Shown here: one piece after another, positions 25,540 to 37,676 of the stretch
Position numbering within the stretch: the stretch's first letter is position 1
How the letters are laid out: every line of letters begins with the position of its first letter
Source: Membranipora membranacea
Lineage: Eukaryota; Bryozoa; Gymnolaemata; Cheilostomatida; Membraniporidae
NCBI GenBank assembly: GCA_914767715.1
Contig: OU612066.1
Span: 28,370,283-28,434,282 of the forward strand
DNA length: 64,000 nt
Reading direction: 5' to 3'
The notes under the pieces: generated by a model
Told to the model about the DNA's origin: nothing
The model's input: only the letters and a program-made list of their open reading frames with translations
Databases searched by the model: none
Position numbers and translations under genes: made by a program

Positions 25540-28500
25540 GGGAAGGTCACAGTCGTGGACCAACAAGACCTCCGGAAACCGCTAGGTGGTTGGCCCCAAA
25601 GCATGCGTTGCCCATGCGTGCGCCACCTCGGCCCAAAGAGGTTTGCCTTCAAAATAGATTTACTGTTTTACGTGAGGACACAACAGTATCGGATGAAGAA
25701 CCGTTCCCGCAGCAGGAACAAACAAACAAGGAATCTCCTACTAAACGACGGTCTAGAAAAAGGACTATATGCCAGTCAAAGCCCCCGACCAGTACTGAAG
25801 AGGGCCCGGCCGTCGAAGGAGTAGAGGTCACGAAAGATATTCCAAATCCCATCCCTAAAGATGGGCCCCACAGAGACATGATTGGAGTAGCGCGGCCCCT
25901 ATCTATAGGAAAGCTCACTGTGGATGATGAGCCAGTCTTTCGCCCACACCATGAGAGTTATTTCATTGGAGGGAAGATAGCCAAACAACAGGTTAAGTTC
26001 CTGGTTGACACTGGATGCACCACTAACTTGTTGTCAAAAGTTGTTTTCGATAGACTGCCCGTTTCTGTTAGAGGGAAGCTACAACAGACAGAAGAGGATT
26101 ATGGGTTAACAGCAGATGGTAGCCCATTGAGATTTTATGGGGAGCTGCGGCTAGAGTGTAGGATGCCCCACTTGGTGTGGAGCGAGACCTTTGTGGTCTG
26201 CAAGCTCAAAGATGATGCTATCTTGGGAATGCCTTTCTTAGTCCAGCAGCAATGTAAGTTATCCTTTGCCGATGCTCATCTGGAGCTCGCAAGTGGTGAT
26301 ATTGTCCCATGCCTGGACAACACAGGAGTATCAATGAGCTGCAAAGTGATAGCGGCATCCCGGGTACAGATCCCTGCTTATGCAGAGCAACTCATCCCTG
26401 CCTTCCTACCGAGGACACAACCCCACACTGGCTACACAGGACTAGTGGAGAGCTCGCGTGAAGGCCCCCCGGTTGCATGCAGTGTGAACATTCCTGATGA
26501 AGGAGGAAGGATCTGGCTGAGGTGTCTGAACCCCTCTGGTACCAAACTTTTGGTACAACCTGGACAAGAGATTGGAAAGTTCACCAGGGTAGATTGCAAC
26601 CAAGTGGTGGGAGCCTGGATAACTGAGGAAGGTGATGGGGCACTGGGCTGTTCAGCGGTAGAGGAGAGGTCGCTGAATCACAAATTCCCCTGTCATCTGC
26701 AACAACTTTTGGAGGAAACCAGGACCGCTTGCCCCTCTGAAGAGCAGCAAGCTCGGATAAAATGTTTACTCAAGCAGTACAGTGAAGTGTTTAGTTCAGG
26801 GGATGATGACCAGGGACACACAACAATGGTAGAGCATGATATCCCTCTGATGCCTGGAGCTAGGCCCGTCCGGCAACCCGCCAGACGGTTGGGCCCAGAA
26901 AAAGAAAAAGAGGTCGAAGCACAAATAGAAGACCTACTAAAGAAAGGTGTAATAGAACCCGGAACAGGAGCCTGGAGTTCACCAGTGGTTCTAGTAAAAA
27001 AGAAAGACAACTCTTGGCGCTTTTGCGTCGACTACCGACGATTAAATGCCGTAACTCACCAGGATGCGTATCCACTTCCTCGGATCGATGAGAGCTTAGA
27101 GGCTTTATCTGGAAGTAAATACTTCAGCACGTTAGACTTGCTATCAGGATATTGGCAGGTACCCCTGAGTAAGGATGCACAGGATAAAGCTGCTTTCATA
27201 ACGAGAGGAGGCTTATGGAAATGGAAGGTGTTACCGTTCGGTCTGACATCGGCTCCAGCCACCTTTCAAAGGTTGATGGAATCTATCTTCCGAGGCTTGC
27301 ATTGGAAGACTCTGCTACTCTACCTGGACGATGTCATTGTCATGGGCGAAGACTTTGCCACCCATCTGGAGAGATTGGAGGAGGTATTCTCAAGGCTGAA
27401 ATCCGCGGGGCTGAAGCTAAAACCATCAAAATGCTTGTTGTTCCAACATCAAGTGGAGTATTTGGGTCATGTTGTCAGTGCAGAGGGCATCGCCACTGAC
27501 CCTAAGAAGATCGAAGCCATAGAGAGTTGGCCGGAACCAACCCGGGTAGTGGACTTACAGTCATTTCTAGGCCTGGTGGGATACTATCGACAGTACATTG
27601 AGGGGTTTGCAACAATTGCACACCCGTTACATCATCTGACAGGAAAAAGGGTCCCATGGAACTGGACCCAAGAGGCTAGGGATAGCTTCAGTGAGTTAAA
27701 ACAGAGGATGATCTCTGCCCCTATACTCGGGTACCCAGACCCGCAACTGAAGTACACGGTGGATACTGACGCAAGCAATTACGGCGTTGGCTCCGTGTTG
27801 TCACAGGAACAGGACGATAGAGAAAAGGTGATTGCTTATTATAGCAAAACATTATCCAATGCGGAGAAGAACTACTGTGTAACTCGCAGAGAGCTGCTAG
27901 CAGTGGTGTGAGCTGTCAAGCATTTTAGGCCCTACCTGTATGGTCAGCGTTTCAAGGTGCGAACCGACCATGCTTCACTGATTTGGTTATGTCGACGTGT
28001 GGAACCGACAAGCCAAGTAGCTCGATGGCTCGAACTATTGTCGGAATTCAACTATACGATTGAATACAGGCCAGGAAAGAGGCACGGTAATGCTGATGGC
28101 ATGAGTCGCTTACCATGCAGTGAGTGTAAACAGTGTGCTCGCATCCAAAGCAGTGGATCAGGACCTACTCAACAGGAGGTTTTGGATGAATGGGAGGCAT
28201 CAGGCTTCGCATCAGTACATGTCGACCAAGGAGAGGTGGGCCCACTAACTAATGGGGTGGAGGGCCACCAAGAGGAGAGGGTTGCTGCCCTACAGACGGA
28301 CAATGACATAGCCACACTACAAAGACAGTCCCCGGGGGCTGTAGGTCAAATTTATCGTGCCATAGAATCGGGACAACAGATTTCCCAGGCCGAGCTGGGT
28401 GAAGGGGATCAGGAACTGTGTATGCTGGTTAGACTGTGGCCAACTTTGTTCCTAGATGAGCAAGGGATCTTACGTACCACGGTGACTAAACCAGGTCGGA

Positions 28501-30233
28501 GTGTACATCCTGCCATTTGCCCACCTTTGATGAGAACAGAGGTTATCTGGCGTTGTCACCAGATGGCTCACAGCGGAGCCAGTCGCACTACAGAACGGCT
28601 GCGTTTGAGCTGGTACTGGTATGGAATGGTGAGCATGGTGAGACGTACTTTGTCAACATGTGAGGTATGCCAAGCGGCTAAGCATGGTAAAGCACCGAGT
28701 ACAACAGGTACCCGCCATTTGTACAGCGGTCGGCCATGGCAGTGGGTTGCTATTGAACTAGTCGGGCCAATGCCACTAACACCGAGGGGTAATCGGTGGT
28801 TCTTGGTCTTGAGTGACCACTTCACCCGTTGGGCGGAAGCCTTACCTATACCCGATGCCACAACACCCTCTGTCGCTTCAGCTCTACATACAGAGATATT
28901 CTCACGGTTTGGAATACCGGAGCAACTTCACAGCGACCAGGGGACTCAATTTGAGTCGGACTTGATGACAGAGTTGTGCTCGATATGGGGGTTGAACAAA
29001 ACACACACGACGCCATACCGGCCCCAAGGTAATGGAGTGGTTGAACGCAATAACAGGACTATTGGTGACTCGTTGCGAACCTTACTCCTAGGTGGCCAAC
29101 AAACAGACTGGGATCTCTTGTTACCAGAGATAATGGCAGTGTTTAGAGCAACACCCCATACTGCTACTAAGGAAACGCCAAACTACATGTTCATGGGGAG
29201 GGAGAATCGGCTCCCAGATCTACTGGCCTATGGACAAACAGACACAAACACGAGATCACGTTCACAGTATGCAATAGAACTTGGAGAACGTATGACTGCT
29301 GTCCACGAGGAGCTACGCCTCAGCCAAAAGGCAGTGAGAATGAGGGACACCGATGAGCCACCGCTATATGCTGTAGGTGACCTTGTATGGATGGTAAACC
29401 ACCAAAGGAGGCGTGGAGAGATGGGAAAACTCAAAGAGAAGTATGTTGGGCCCTATACTATTAAAGAAGTTCGCCCCAACCACACCTACATCATAGCACA
29501 GGGAGAGCGGATGTCCGTACAAAGCGAAGCGAGGCTAAAGCCTTTTGTAGAATGTCCAAGTCTTGGGGGCAGGGCACCAGCTTCCAGTGAACCTTACCTC
29601 CAGCGACCACGGAGGAGGGCTGGACAGAAGCCTAGACAAGTGGACGAAGAAATACCTGTGGAACCACAGTCAGTCGAGGAGACAGGAGAGGTGATAGTCT
29701 ACGAGGTCCCATCAGATGAGGAAGACACTGTGACTACCGATGTTAAACAGGAGCCTCAGGAATGGACAACAGAAGAGAGCACTTCAGAATGGAAAGAGCC
29801 GACAAACACTGGTCGTATCCGCCGTAGACCAACATACCTACAGGAATATGACTGTTCGACTATTGACACTAGGAACAAAGAAGGCCGCCGTACAGTTATT
29901 GCAACCGTACAGTCCAAACCAGTCGGAGCAGTACAACCGAGTCCTGTGAGACCAGGCCCACCACTAGGACCAGGACCGATAAAGATGACACCGCTGGAGC
30001 AGCTTGTGCCATCACCAGGACAGGACTCGAGTGTTCTCATCCATGAGATCAAACAATCACTGGAGTCTGTACACCAAGAAATCGTGTTGGCCGATTTGAT
30101 TCATGATGAGATTGAGACAGCGATGGGGAAGATTGCAGACTACATGGCTGAAGAGCGAAAGGTGAGACGACGAGTCGCGGGGCAGGTTAGAGAAATACAG
30201 AAGAAGGTGCAGCAGTTTGACAATAAACAATAG
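25488..30233 (+). pseudogene. pol polyprotein gene, interrupted by one stop
   Basis: One frame from 25488 to 30233 with a single TGA at 27909-27911. Order of domains: aspartic protease (FLVDTGCTT near 26000), reverse transcriptase with the YLDD box at about 27321, RNase H (DTDAS near 27764), integrase zinc finger (H..H then C..C, 28557-28680), integrase core (SDQGTQFESD near 28940; VVERNN near 29040), a GPY-type motif (YVGPY near 29443), and a Pro/Glu-rich, coiled-coil C-terminus. The stop is inside RNase H. In the integrase core the position that normally carries the first catalytic Asp reads Glu (ELVGP). It is in the -1 frame relative to the second gag segment. Confidence 0.92.
25512..25518 (+). 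promoter_or_regulatory. Candidate -1 ribosomal frameshift heptamer
   Basis: GGGAAAC lies in the gag/pol overlap with the spacing X XXY YYZ in the gag reading frame (codons GGA and AAC at 25513-25518). Pol is open in the -1 frame from 25488. This is the canonical arrangement for gag-pol expression by -1 frameshifting. I have not folded the downstream RNA. Confidence 0.7.
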
Positions 30234-30259
30234 ACGGTAGTTTATTGTGAAGGGGGCTG

Positions 30260-31038
30260 TGTGGTATCGAGCAAATAAACAGTGGTTATCCCCCTTGACA
30301 TTAAACAAAGTATACTAACTGGCTCAGACATTTATCTTAGTACTCACTCTTGTTCTGTATTTGTATTGTCTATTATTTCTTACCTTGTCAATATGTATAT
30401 ATATTCTGTTTTATTCCAGTAATGCTTAGAGTGACAATCAACACTTGTCATTGTGTAACAAACCTTTACATTAGTGTTAATAAAATTTTATGGAAGAGCA
30501 AGGTCTTGTTTTGCCAGTTTTGCAGTTAAGCAATTAAAAACAATCAAAATAAATATTCAGAATACTTATTTCTGTGTAATGTTTATTTAATATCGATCTA
30601 AGGAGGATTACTGGGATATCGGAGTTTGTTGATGGTTTTGCATCAAGGCTAAAAACGGATATAATCTCGGAAACTAAATATCGATCTAAGGAGGATTTCT
30701 GGAATATCAGAGTTTGTTGATAGTTTTGCATCGAGGCTAAAAACGGATATAATCTCAGAAACTAAATATCGATCTAAGGAGGATTTCTGGAATATCAGAG
30801 TTTGTTGATAGTTTTTGCATAGAGGCTGTACCAAAGTCAATACCCAATCGAGTTATATGTTCATATAATCTCAAACAAGTAGTTATATTAATATTTGTGC
30901 ACTATAAGTTTTTATAGTTGCTCGTAAATATTTTAGTTCTAAAATATTAGCCACAATTACAAGACAGTAATAAACACCTGCTATAAGTTTCTATAGCCAG
31001 GTAAAGCAAGTCATACACAAAATAGGAAGGATATAACA
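30260..31038 (+). repeat. 3' LTR
   Basis: Same length as the 5' LTR (779 bp) and the same 88-bp internal array (unit starts at 30594, 30682, 30770). Ends AACA followed by the TAAA target duplication. Confidence 0.93.
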
Positions 31039-31564
31039 TAAATAAGCAAGTATGTAATGGAAAATCTGCTTGAGACTCCCCGTTAGGAGCTACGAATAAT
31101 CAGGTGAGAAAATATACTTTCCTACAGCCGAACAAGCTGTTGGTGACATAATTAGAATTTAAAGAGTTTTCATTGAGGTGGCAACTCCTTATATCATTGA
31201 TAGCTAGGCATTTTGCGGTCATGACATGAAGCTGAGGTCTTCTCAAAGTAGACCATTATTGTCTTTTCGGCATATTTTTTATCAAACAAGAACAACATAA
31301 TAACCTAATATGCTAAGCTAAGGTGTTCAAAGTACCTTGAGAAAGCATTTTAGCATAACAAAACTACAGCACAGCTCTTTTTGTTATGTCAATAAAGGTA
31401 TTGATTGTGTTATCATTTAAAACGGACAACTGCTTACAAATCTTCGCAAAGCGTCACGTGATACTGAGCTAGTAGTGGCAATCCTTAGCAACCACTTGTT
31501 CATTCTTGCTTACTCACGCAGTGACTTAGTTTATAAGCCAGCAGCTTTATTGTCTGATAACAAC
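31039..31564. other. Promoter region of the first HEPN gene
   Basis: About 525 bp between the LTR element and the ATG at 31565. The frame is open upstream of that ATG back to 31475, but without another ATG. It contains GCGTCACGTGA near 31451, an E-box-like palindrome. The LTR lies close enough to influence this promoter. Confidence 0.4.
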
Positions 31565-33067
31565 ATGGCTCAAGAGAGGAGACAGCGTAACGCTGCTGCT
31601 GAGCTACTGGGGATAGCGGGCGAAGATTTCAATAGAGATTTCTGGGAGTCCTTTAATGACTCTGGTTTAGCTTGTGTACTGACTGTCAATTTGGAATCTG
31701 TCCTCACTGAGCTATTAGCTAAATCCTGTCATGCCATCCATGAGGATTTAATTGGCCACTATCATCGAAAGTATTGTAATAAGACCCCCATGATTGGTTA
31801 TAGCCAGATGTTACGTGATAAACAATACTATGGGATCTTGAAAAACCGCTGCAGAGTGACTTTTGGTCAGATGATATTTGAGCTGTTCACAACAGAATTT
31901 CAACAATCGGATGATAAATTTGACTCTACTCAGAAGACACCTGCTGTGCTATGGGGATTGGAGGACGATGAGCGTGAGGTGTTTGCAGAAATCAATCACC
32001 TAAGAAATAAGGTAGCTCACTTTGGCAAGGATACTGAAGACCATTCTAAACTAGGACGTCTCAGTAAAGATGAAGAAAAGCAAATAGTAGAGAAATATGA
32101 GTGGATAATAAATCACAGCAAAGCATTTGAATCAGCATTCCCCAGTGATGAGGAGCAGGTAAGCTTATTAATTTGGAGATTATGATTTCATGGTAATGTC
32201 ATGGTAATTTGATGGACCAATAGTTCATCATGAAGATTAATTTGATTGATGTCCGAAAGGTTGTTTATTCCACTTCTCACTATTATTCCTAGTTGCTAGA
32301 TTGCTTGCATTGAATTTTAGACAGAAAAGGAGAAGCTAAAGAAGATGAAGACGATTCGCGATCAGTACTTGAAGGCGACACAGGTGAAATCGTACCGAGC
32401 TGTGTTAGATCTCCTTGATGCAAAATTGGACGAAGCACAGACGTAAGCTACCAAAGTCTTAAACTCAACTATAATTATATTTTGAATTAGATTTTGATCA
32501 GTTAAAAAGCAGTGTCACTGTCAGGTAGCCACATGTTCCTCCCTGACCTCCAAATCCATTGGGTTGTTATTTATTACCAAAGCTAGCGTTTTTGATAGGG
32601 GATGAAAAAATGTGAACTGCAGCATGTGCTTAGAAGGAGTCGGCCCGAAAACTTCTAACGTTCATATTAAATTTCTTATCCAACTAACTGTTATCCTTGC
32701 TGCAATCATCATCATCATAAAATCATCATAATCATACTTGAAAACCAGGCACGACTCTTTAGGATATTATTCCAGCGCCCTGAGTCTCAGTGGGGACATA
32801 ATAACACCAAAAACGTTATACTTTATCTTTTAGTTTTTGCCTTTTTGTTTATTTGAATATAGGAGTGAAAAAAAGTATCAAGATTTACGAAATTCATACG
32901 AAGAGGCTCAATCAGTTATATCTGAGCTTCAAATAACTATTGAGGATTTGATGGCAGAAAAAAGATTGTTTCAACGCGCTCATGATGCGCTACACGAAAG
33001 ACACGGTTACGCCGAAATGGACATCGACGACGACATCGGTGCTGAAGACATACCATTCACAGAGTAA
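31565..33067 (+). CDS. HEPN-like domain protein with C-terminal coiled coil, 3 exons
   Basis: Exons 31565-32158, 32321-32442 and 32863-33067 (intron phases 0 and 2) encode 306 residues. Residues about 25-195 form an all-helical region (DFWESFNDSGLACVLTVNLE, ... LWGLEDDEREVFAEINHLRN...). It ends in RNKVAH (147-152), which fits the R-x4-6-H motif of HEPN domains, usually a metal-independent RNase centre or a remnant of one. Exons 2-3 are a Lys/Glu-rich coiled coil ending in an acidic tail, DIDDDIGAED. It has a paralogue at 38929-41123 with the same exon plan, and a tail remnant at 15467-15523. I do not recognise a named family, and the HEPN call rests on the motif and helical pattern only. No membrane segment or signal peptide. 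Confidence 0.85.
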
Positions 33068-34121
33068 CGCATTAAGTTTCTATATGTGCTTACAGCTGAC
33101 TAAAATTAGCGTTACCATTGGCATTTAATCACCTCAATCCATAGTGAAAATAAAAAGAATATCACTGAAAATGAACTGTCATTTTTTTATACATGTTTCT
33201 ACTTTTTTGTACCTGTTTTCATTTGTAATTTGTTTTGATATAATTGTAACGTACCAATGGATTTCATAACTATTGGTGATTTTAATGTTATTGTTCCAAT
33301 GCCAGATGAGCTTATGTTTTGGTTAGCTTTTTGTTAGAAAACAGCACCAGTATTGAAATGAATGGTTAGGGAAATGTTATATTGAATATAGGAAAATATT
33401 TTGTCTTGTGTGGAGAACCCAACGGATATCATATTAGGCGACTTTGTTACATCTTCACTGCTGATACTGCTGAATGGCTTACTGATATATTTCTCTAGGA
33501 AAATTGTTTCATTTCAGATTTATGGCGCTCAAGTGTTCAGTATGAAATAAAACGCTCTGAAATTTAATTTCATCATTCACTAGTCATTCAAGGCTCCGGG
33601 GGTTTAGGGTTAGAAGAGAAAAGAGGGAATCTACTCTAGATTTTTATTTAATTTTTTATTGTATCGGAAGGGCTTGGTATGGCTAGCTGATATGGGAACT
33701 GAGTTGAAGAGTTTTGGTACTGATATTCTCGCTTTGAAGTTAATCAAATCCCTTAACTTGTCGCTGTGCAGTTATGATTTGGTAGCTTAGACTATCTAAG
33801 AGTAGAGTTCCCTTTGAACTTGCACATGTATGTACTCCTTGTATGTACTTACAGCTATTTGACAACTTTTAGTATTTGTATATTAAATTAAAAAGTCTCT
33901 AATAAGGGCTGGAGACAAAATTTTGTCAGAGTTATATGAGCTCACTTTATTGTGTCATACATCAGGGAATTTACGAGTTTTGTCTCAAACTCCCTGCTTG
34001 CCACCATTCCGAACCCACAAGGCACTTCTGAGTTAACAACATGCCTCATTGTTGGTTGAAACATGTGAGCTTTTCTTGTTGCTGACTTCTAACAGCATTT
34101 AAATTCTACTGATTATTACAG

Positions 34122-36339
34122 GGTATCATTGGCAGCATTTGTGACAAAGATTTATACATTGTGAGGAAGAAGACATTGAGGTTAGACAGGGAGCGTGCTC
34201 AGAAGTTTTATCAAGAGCATGAGGGTAAGTGATGGAGAGCTTTACGTTTTTCTCTTTTTGAGATGTGATGTAGGAAGCTGAATTATTCGCTTGAAATGTG
34301 AAATGTACAATGAGCAGGACAATTTCACCTCACAATCTTACCCTCATTTTCACATTAGACTTCTGAGCATGTTGGTAAGTGTTTTGGAGCTTCACATTGA
34401 CTGAGCGCTATGGTGATTTGATGCTAGGAAGCTTAATTCCCTGCTTGTTGAGCTGTGACCAGTCCAATCGTACATGTCGTTTGCAGGTTTGCCTAAAGCG
34501 CAACCTAGCTGATATTAGGAGATAATTGTTAGCAACAGCCCCAAATTCCACAAGAGATCCAATGTTTTGTAACTTTTTGGAAGAATTTGGACGTCTGTTT
34601 GTCTCCGTAACTTTTCAGCATCAATGCCTACCTACTGATTTGTACCAATTATTAATCTCAAAAATAAATTCTTCTCCCACAGGTTGGGGAAACTTATTAA
34701 ATTCTGCGGGATGGAAGGGAGATTCTTCTGCATTCTAATACATGTATTGATATAAATTACATCATATAATTCTATTTTCAGGTAAATTCTTCTACAATCG
34801 ACTGGTGACATACATGTCCAGGTATGTCATATCATGAATAAGGAAGGCCAATATATACCATTCAGATTATATAATATATATGGATAATTTATATTAATAC
34901 ATTAAATTTACAAAATGTAAACCTACTCACTTCTACAGACATTATAGCCTCCTAGCATCCCTAAAGTTAAACAACACAATGCACACAAAGGTTATTATAA
35001 CCCTGATCCTGAATCTATTGCTTTATTTTTTTTAAACTGCATTTTAACATTTATATACATTGCAGCGGTCCCATGGGAGCGATGACATTAGCTGGACCTG
35101 ATGCTATAAAACGATGGAGAACGCTGATGGGTCCTACAAAAGTTTACAAGTGAGTGAAATCAGCTCATTTCCCCTCGCTCGTGTATTGGTGGGACAGAAT
35201 AACAGGACCTGTGTCAAGCAAGACATGTTACACACATTATAACACCTACAGCTATTTCATATTTTTATCTCAAGAAGATAAGCTTAGCTGTTTGTACCTG
35301 CCTTTTGAAGTAGGATTGTAGGGTAAAGCAAGAAGTGCCCTATTACCTATTATTTCTCATTCAATGTGAGAGGAAACCTTTTGGGCTCCAGTATAATTAT
35401 CCGCTTATGGTAATTGCATTATGCATTATATGTAGTCCAACAGAGTGCTGATAGTATTCTGAATAACATTGTATACGCCCAATGTTCAAGCATTCTATAA
35501 TAGCAGACACATAATTTTTTATTTCATCGCTAACTGTAATCAGGGAGAATTCTCCCTGCTTTAATATATACAATTAAAATTTCTGGTAATTTTGTGTTGA
35601 TGCTGACCACTGAAGTCTACTGACTGCTGGGATTTGGTTGGACCCCCAGGTGTGCTCCGACCTGCCTGCAAACTGAGAGCAAATGGGCGCAGATATTGCA
35701 GCCTAGTCCCTAAGGCAACTAGTATTTCGCCGCCCATGCTTCGGGATGTGGCGTGTGATATGTCATCTGATTCTTTTAATCAGGACACAGTATGAGTCAC
35801 CTAACAGTATAAGAGGACAGTTTGGAATATCAGATACTAGGAAAGCGACACATGGTAGTGATTCTGAAGATTCCGCTAGTTCTGAGCTTGGATTTTTCTT
35901 TCCTGAGTTTAATGTAAAGGATTGGTGCGTCGCAGGCGTTTAGAGACACTCGGGGTCTGGGGCCTCATGTGCTTTGTAGTAATTGCACATTGTGATAAAG
36001 CATGTGGTATAACATTGCTACTGCGATTTCTAGGCCTCTGATATTTGATGAAGCATAACTTGCATTCATCCTATTGGGATTTAGTTTAGAGGGGATCCTG
36101 ACAGTTTTATCATTTTCTCAACCTTGACAGTTCTGAATTACCCTACTCTGGAGGACACCCACTAACTCCCTCCAACTCTTCATCAGTTTATCTTTATAGT
36201 TAATAATACGAGGAATATACATCACCTAATTGTTCTTGAATCTTGTAGGTACTCAAATGAAGAAGCCTGTTTTAGACACAGAAGCAGAGTAACATACAGC
36301 GAAGAGCGTGGCATTCATGTATGTCAAGGTGAAGTTTGA
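34122..36339 (+). pseudogene. NME6 duplicate lacking exon 1
   Basis: Exons 34122-34224, 34782-34821, 35066-35149, 35784-35924 and 36249-36339 correspond to exons 2-6 of the complete gene. Splice sites are kept and there is no stop or frameshift. The active-site region reads KATHGSDS, so the catalytic His stays, with Asn changed to Lys just before it. No counterpart of exon 1 (first beta strand, Lys-Pro motif) is present: the sequence jumps from the HEPN 3' flank to the intron just before exon 2. As seen it cannot make a complete NDP kinase fold. Exon 2 begins in phase 0, so an unrecognised upstream exon could still supply a start. The open frame means either a recent duplication or continued use. 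Confidence 0.8.
35651..35782. repeat. 130-bp dispersed repeat, copy 2, forming a splice acceptor
   Basis: Near-identical to 17761-17891. Here it ends TTCTTTTAATCAG directly at the 5' border of NME6 exon 5 in copy B. In copy A the same exon is preceded by GATATTGACCAG. In B that sequence is interrupted at GACCA, about 170 bp earlier, so the inserted repeat now provides the pyrimidine tract and AG. Confidence 0.8.
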
Positions 36340-36600
36340 GTTTGGTTATCAGCCGGCGCATGGAATTCGGAACTAAGCCGACAGGAACGAAGGATAAGAG
36401 AAGAACTTAGTTGGATTGAAATTGGCTATCAGAACTTAACCTGATTTGATACCACTGGTATGTCTCTATTTTTGGACAAGAGTAATAATCAGAAAATTGA
36501 GTTTATGAACTAGGTTATAAGATTTTCCATGGCATCTCTGCCTCGTTCATCTTCAAACCAAGACTTTGTTGTGAGAGTGACAGATGCACACATGTTATGT

Positions 36601-37676
36601 GAAATTCGTGTATGACTTACATCACTGATAGTGATTCGGACATGTCTGCAAGTCATAATTTATATCCTTTGTGCAATGATTGTACAGGCAAGTATTCTGT
36701 TGATATAATATTTATTATATTATTTGATATGCAACAAACTGAATATTTCTAGCGTGATAATATGACAAGAATAAAGACAATAATTCAAACATCATTCGGT
36801 GGAATTTTACCTCACTATATTTCTTGCGATTGTTCTGTTTAGTTGTTGTTCCTGCGGGCCTTGTTGGTGGTGAGGTCCTCAGGTAACCTTCTTGTAGGAT
36901 GTAAATAACAATTATGATGTGATTTTCAGACTGACTCTTAGTGGTGAGCAGTGGGTACTACTGAATCAATGAAACTTGTAAGATTCATGTAAATCAGTAT
37001 TTGACATGGCAATAAGGTTTGATAGTCCAAGATTACCTCAAATCTAAATAACAAGTTGCCTTCATCATTTAGAGTACAATGTTGTTCACACCTTAAAAAT
37101 ATGAATAGTATTTATATGTTTCTGGTCCACACTTTGAAAGACCACAGTGTGAAAAGCTTTGGTTATTATATTGGTTGCCAACGCAAGGTCGAAGAGAAGT
37201 ACAATTAGGAAAAATCGAGAAAATCGCTAGAAGACCACTATAGTTCTCAAGTAAGTATCCCAGGTCAGATACGACCTTATAATGTACTTTTCCTTTTTGA
37301 TACTCAAGAAAGGAAGACACAAAAAAGGCTACGGAATGTTCTCTTTTGTTCGCTGGAACCATTATAGCAATATTGATGTTCAATAAGCAATAATGATGAA
37401 ACGGATAAATCAGACCAGCTTGACAAAATCACTTTTCTTGTTCACATGCGGAGTTTGGAATGTGCCATAACTGAATAATGGTTGGAAATGTTAATGGTAA
37501 GGTGGGGAAATTGATCAGTACAACCAAAAACTAATCCCCACTTCAAACACTGTAATCATATGCCATATATTCATAACCAAAACACAGGTAATTACTTGAG
37601 CAATGTATATATTGAGTACCGGTATCAAGTACATTACATATTAGCCTTATCTAAAAGGCTCCTGTAAACAAATAAG
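36601..37676. other. Spacer, no gene recognised
   Basis: AT-rich sequence between NME6 copy B and the foldback element. A minus-strand open frame of 96 codons (37093-37383) has no domain pattern or splice context that I can support. Confidence 0.5.

Larger units (their letters stand above)
23697..31038 (+). mobile_element. Full-length Ty3/gypsy LTR retrotransposon
   Basis: LTRs are 23697-24475 and 30260-31038, both 779 bp, beginning TGTGG and ending AACA, with flanking TAAA on each side as a 4-bp target duplication. The primer-binding site starts at 24477 (TGGTGGCAGCAGTGGGAT), complementary to a leucine-tRNA 3' end. A polypurine tract (GAAGGGGG) precedes the 3' LTR. The order gag, protease, reverse transcriptase, RNase H, integrase places it in Ty3/gypsy (Metaviridae). 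The LTRs differ at more than a dozen scattered bases by eye, so it is not a very recent insertion. The coding region has several breaks, described under gag and pol. Confidence 0.95.
33011..36600. repeat. Segmental duplication, copy B
   Basis: Partner of 15467-20580. It begins within the last exon of the intact HEPN gene and runs through its 3' flank and NME6 exons 2-6. Relative to copy A, it lacks the stretch with NME6 exon 1 and two inverted-repeat elements, and it has an extra insertion of about 170 bp just before NME6 exon 5. Confidence 0.9.
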
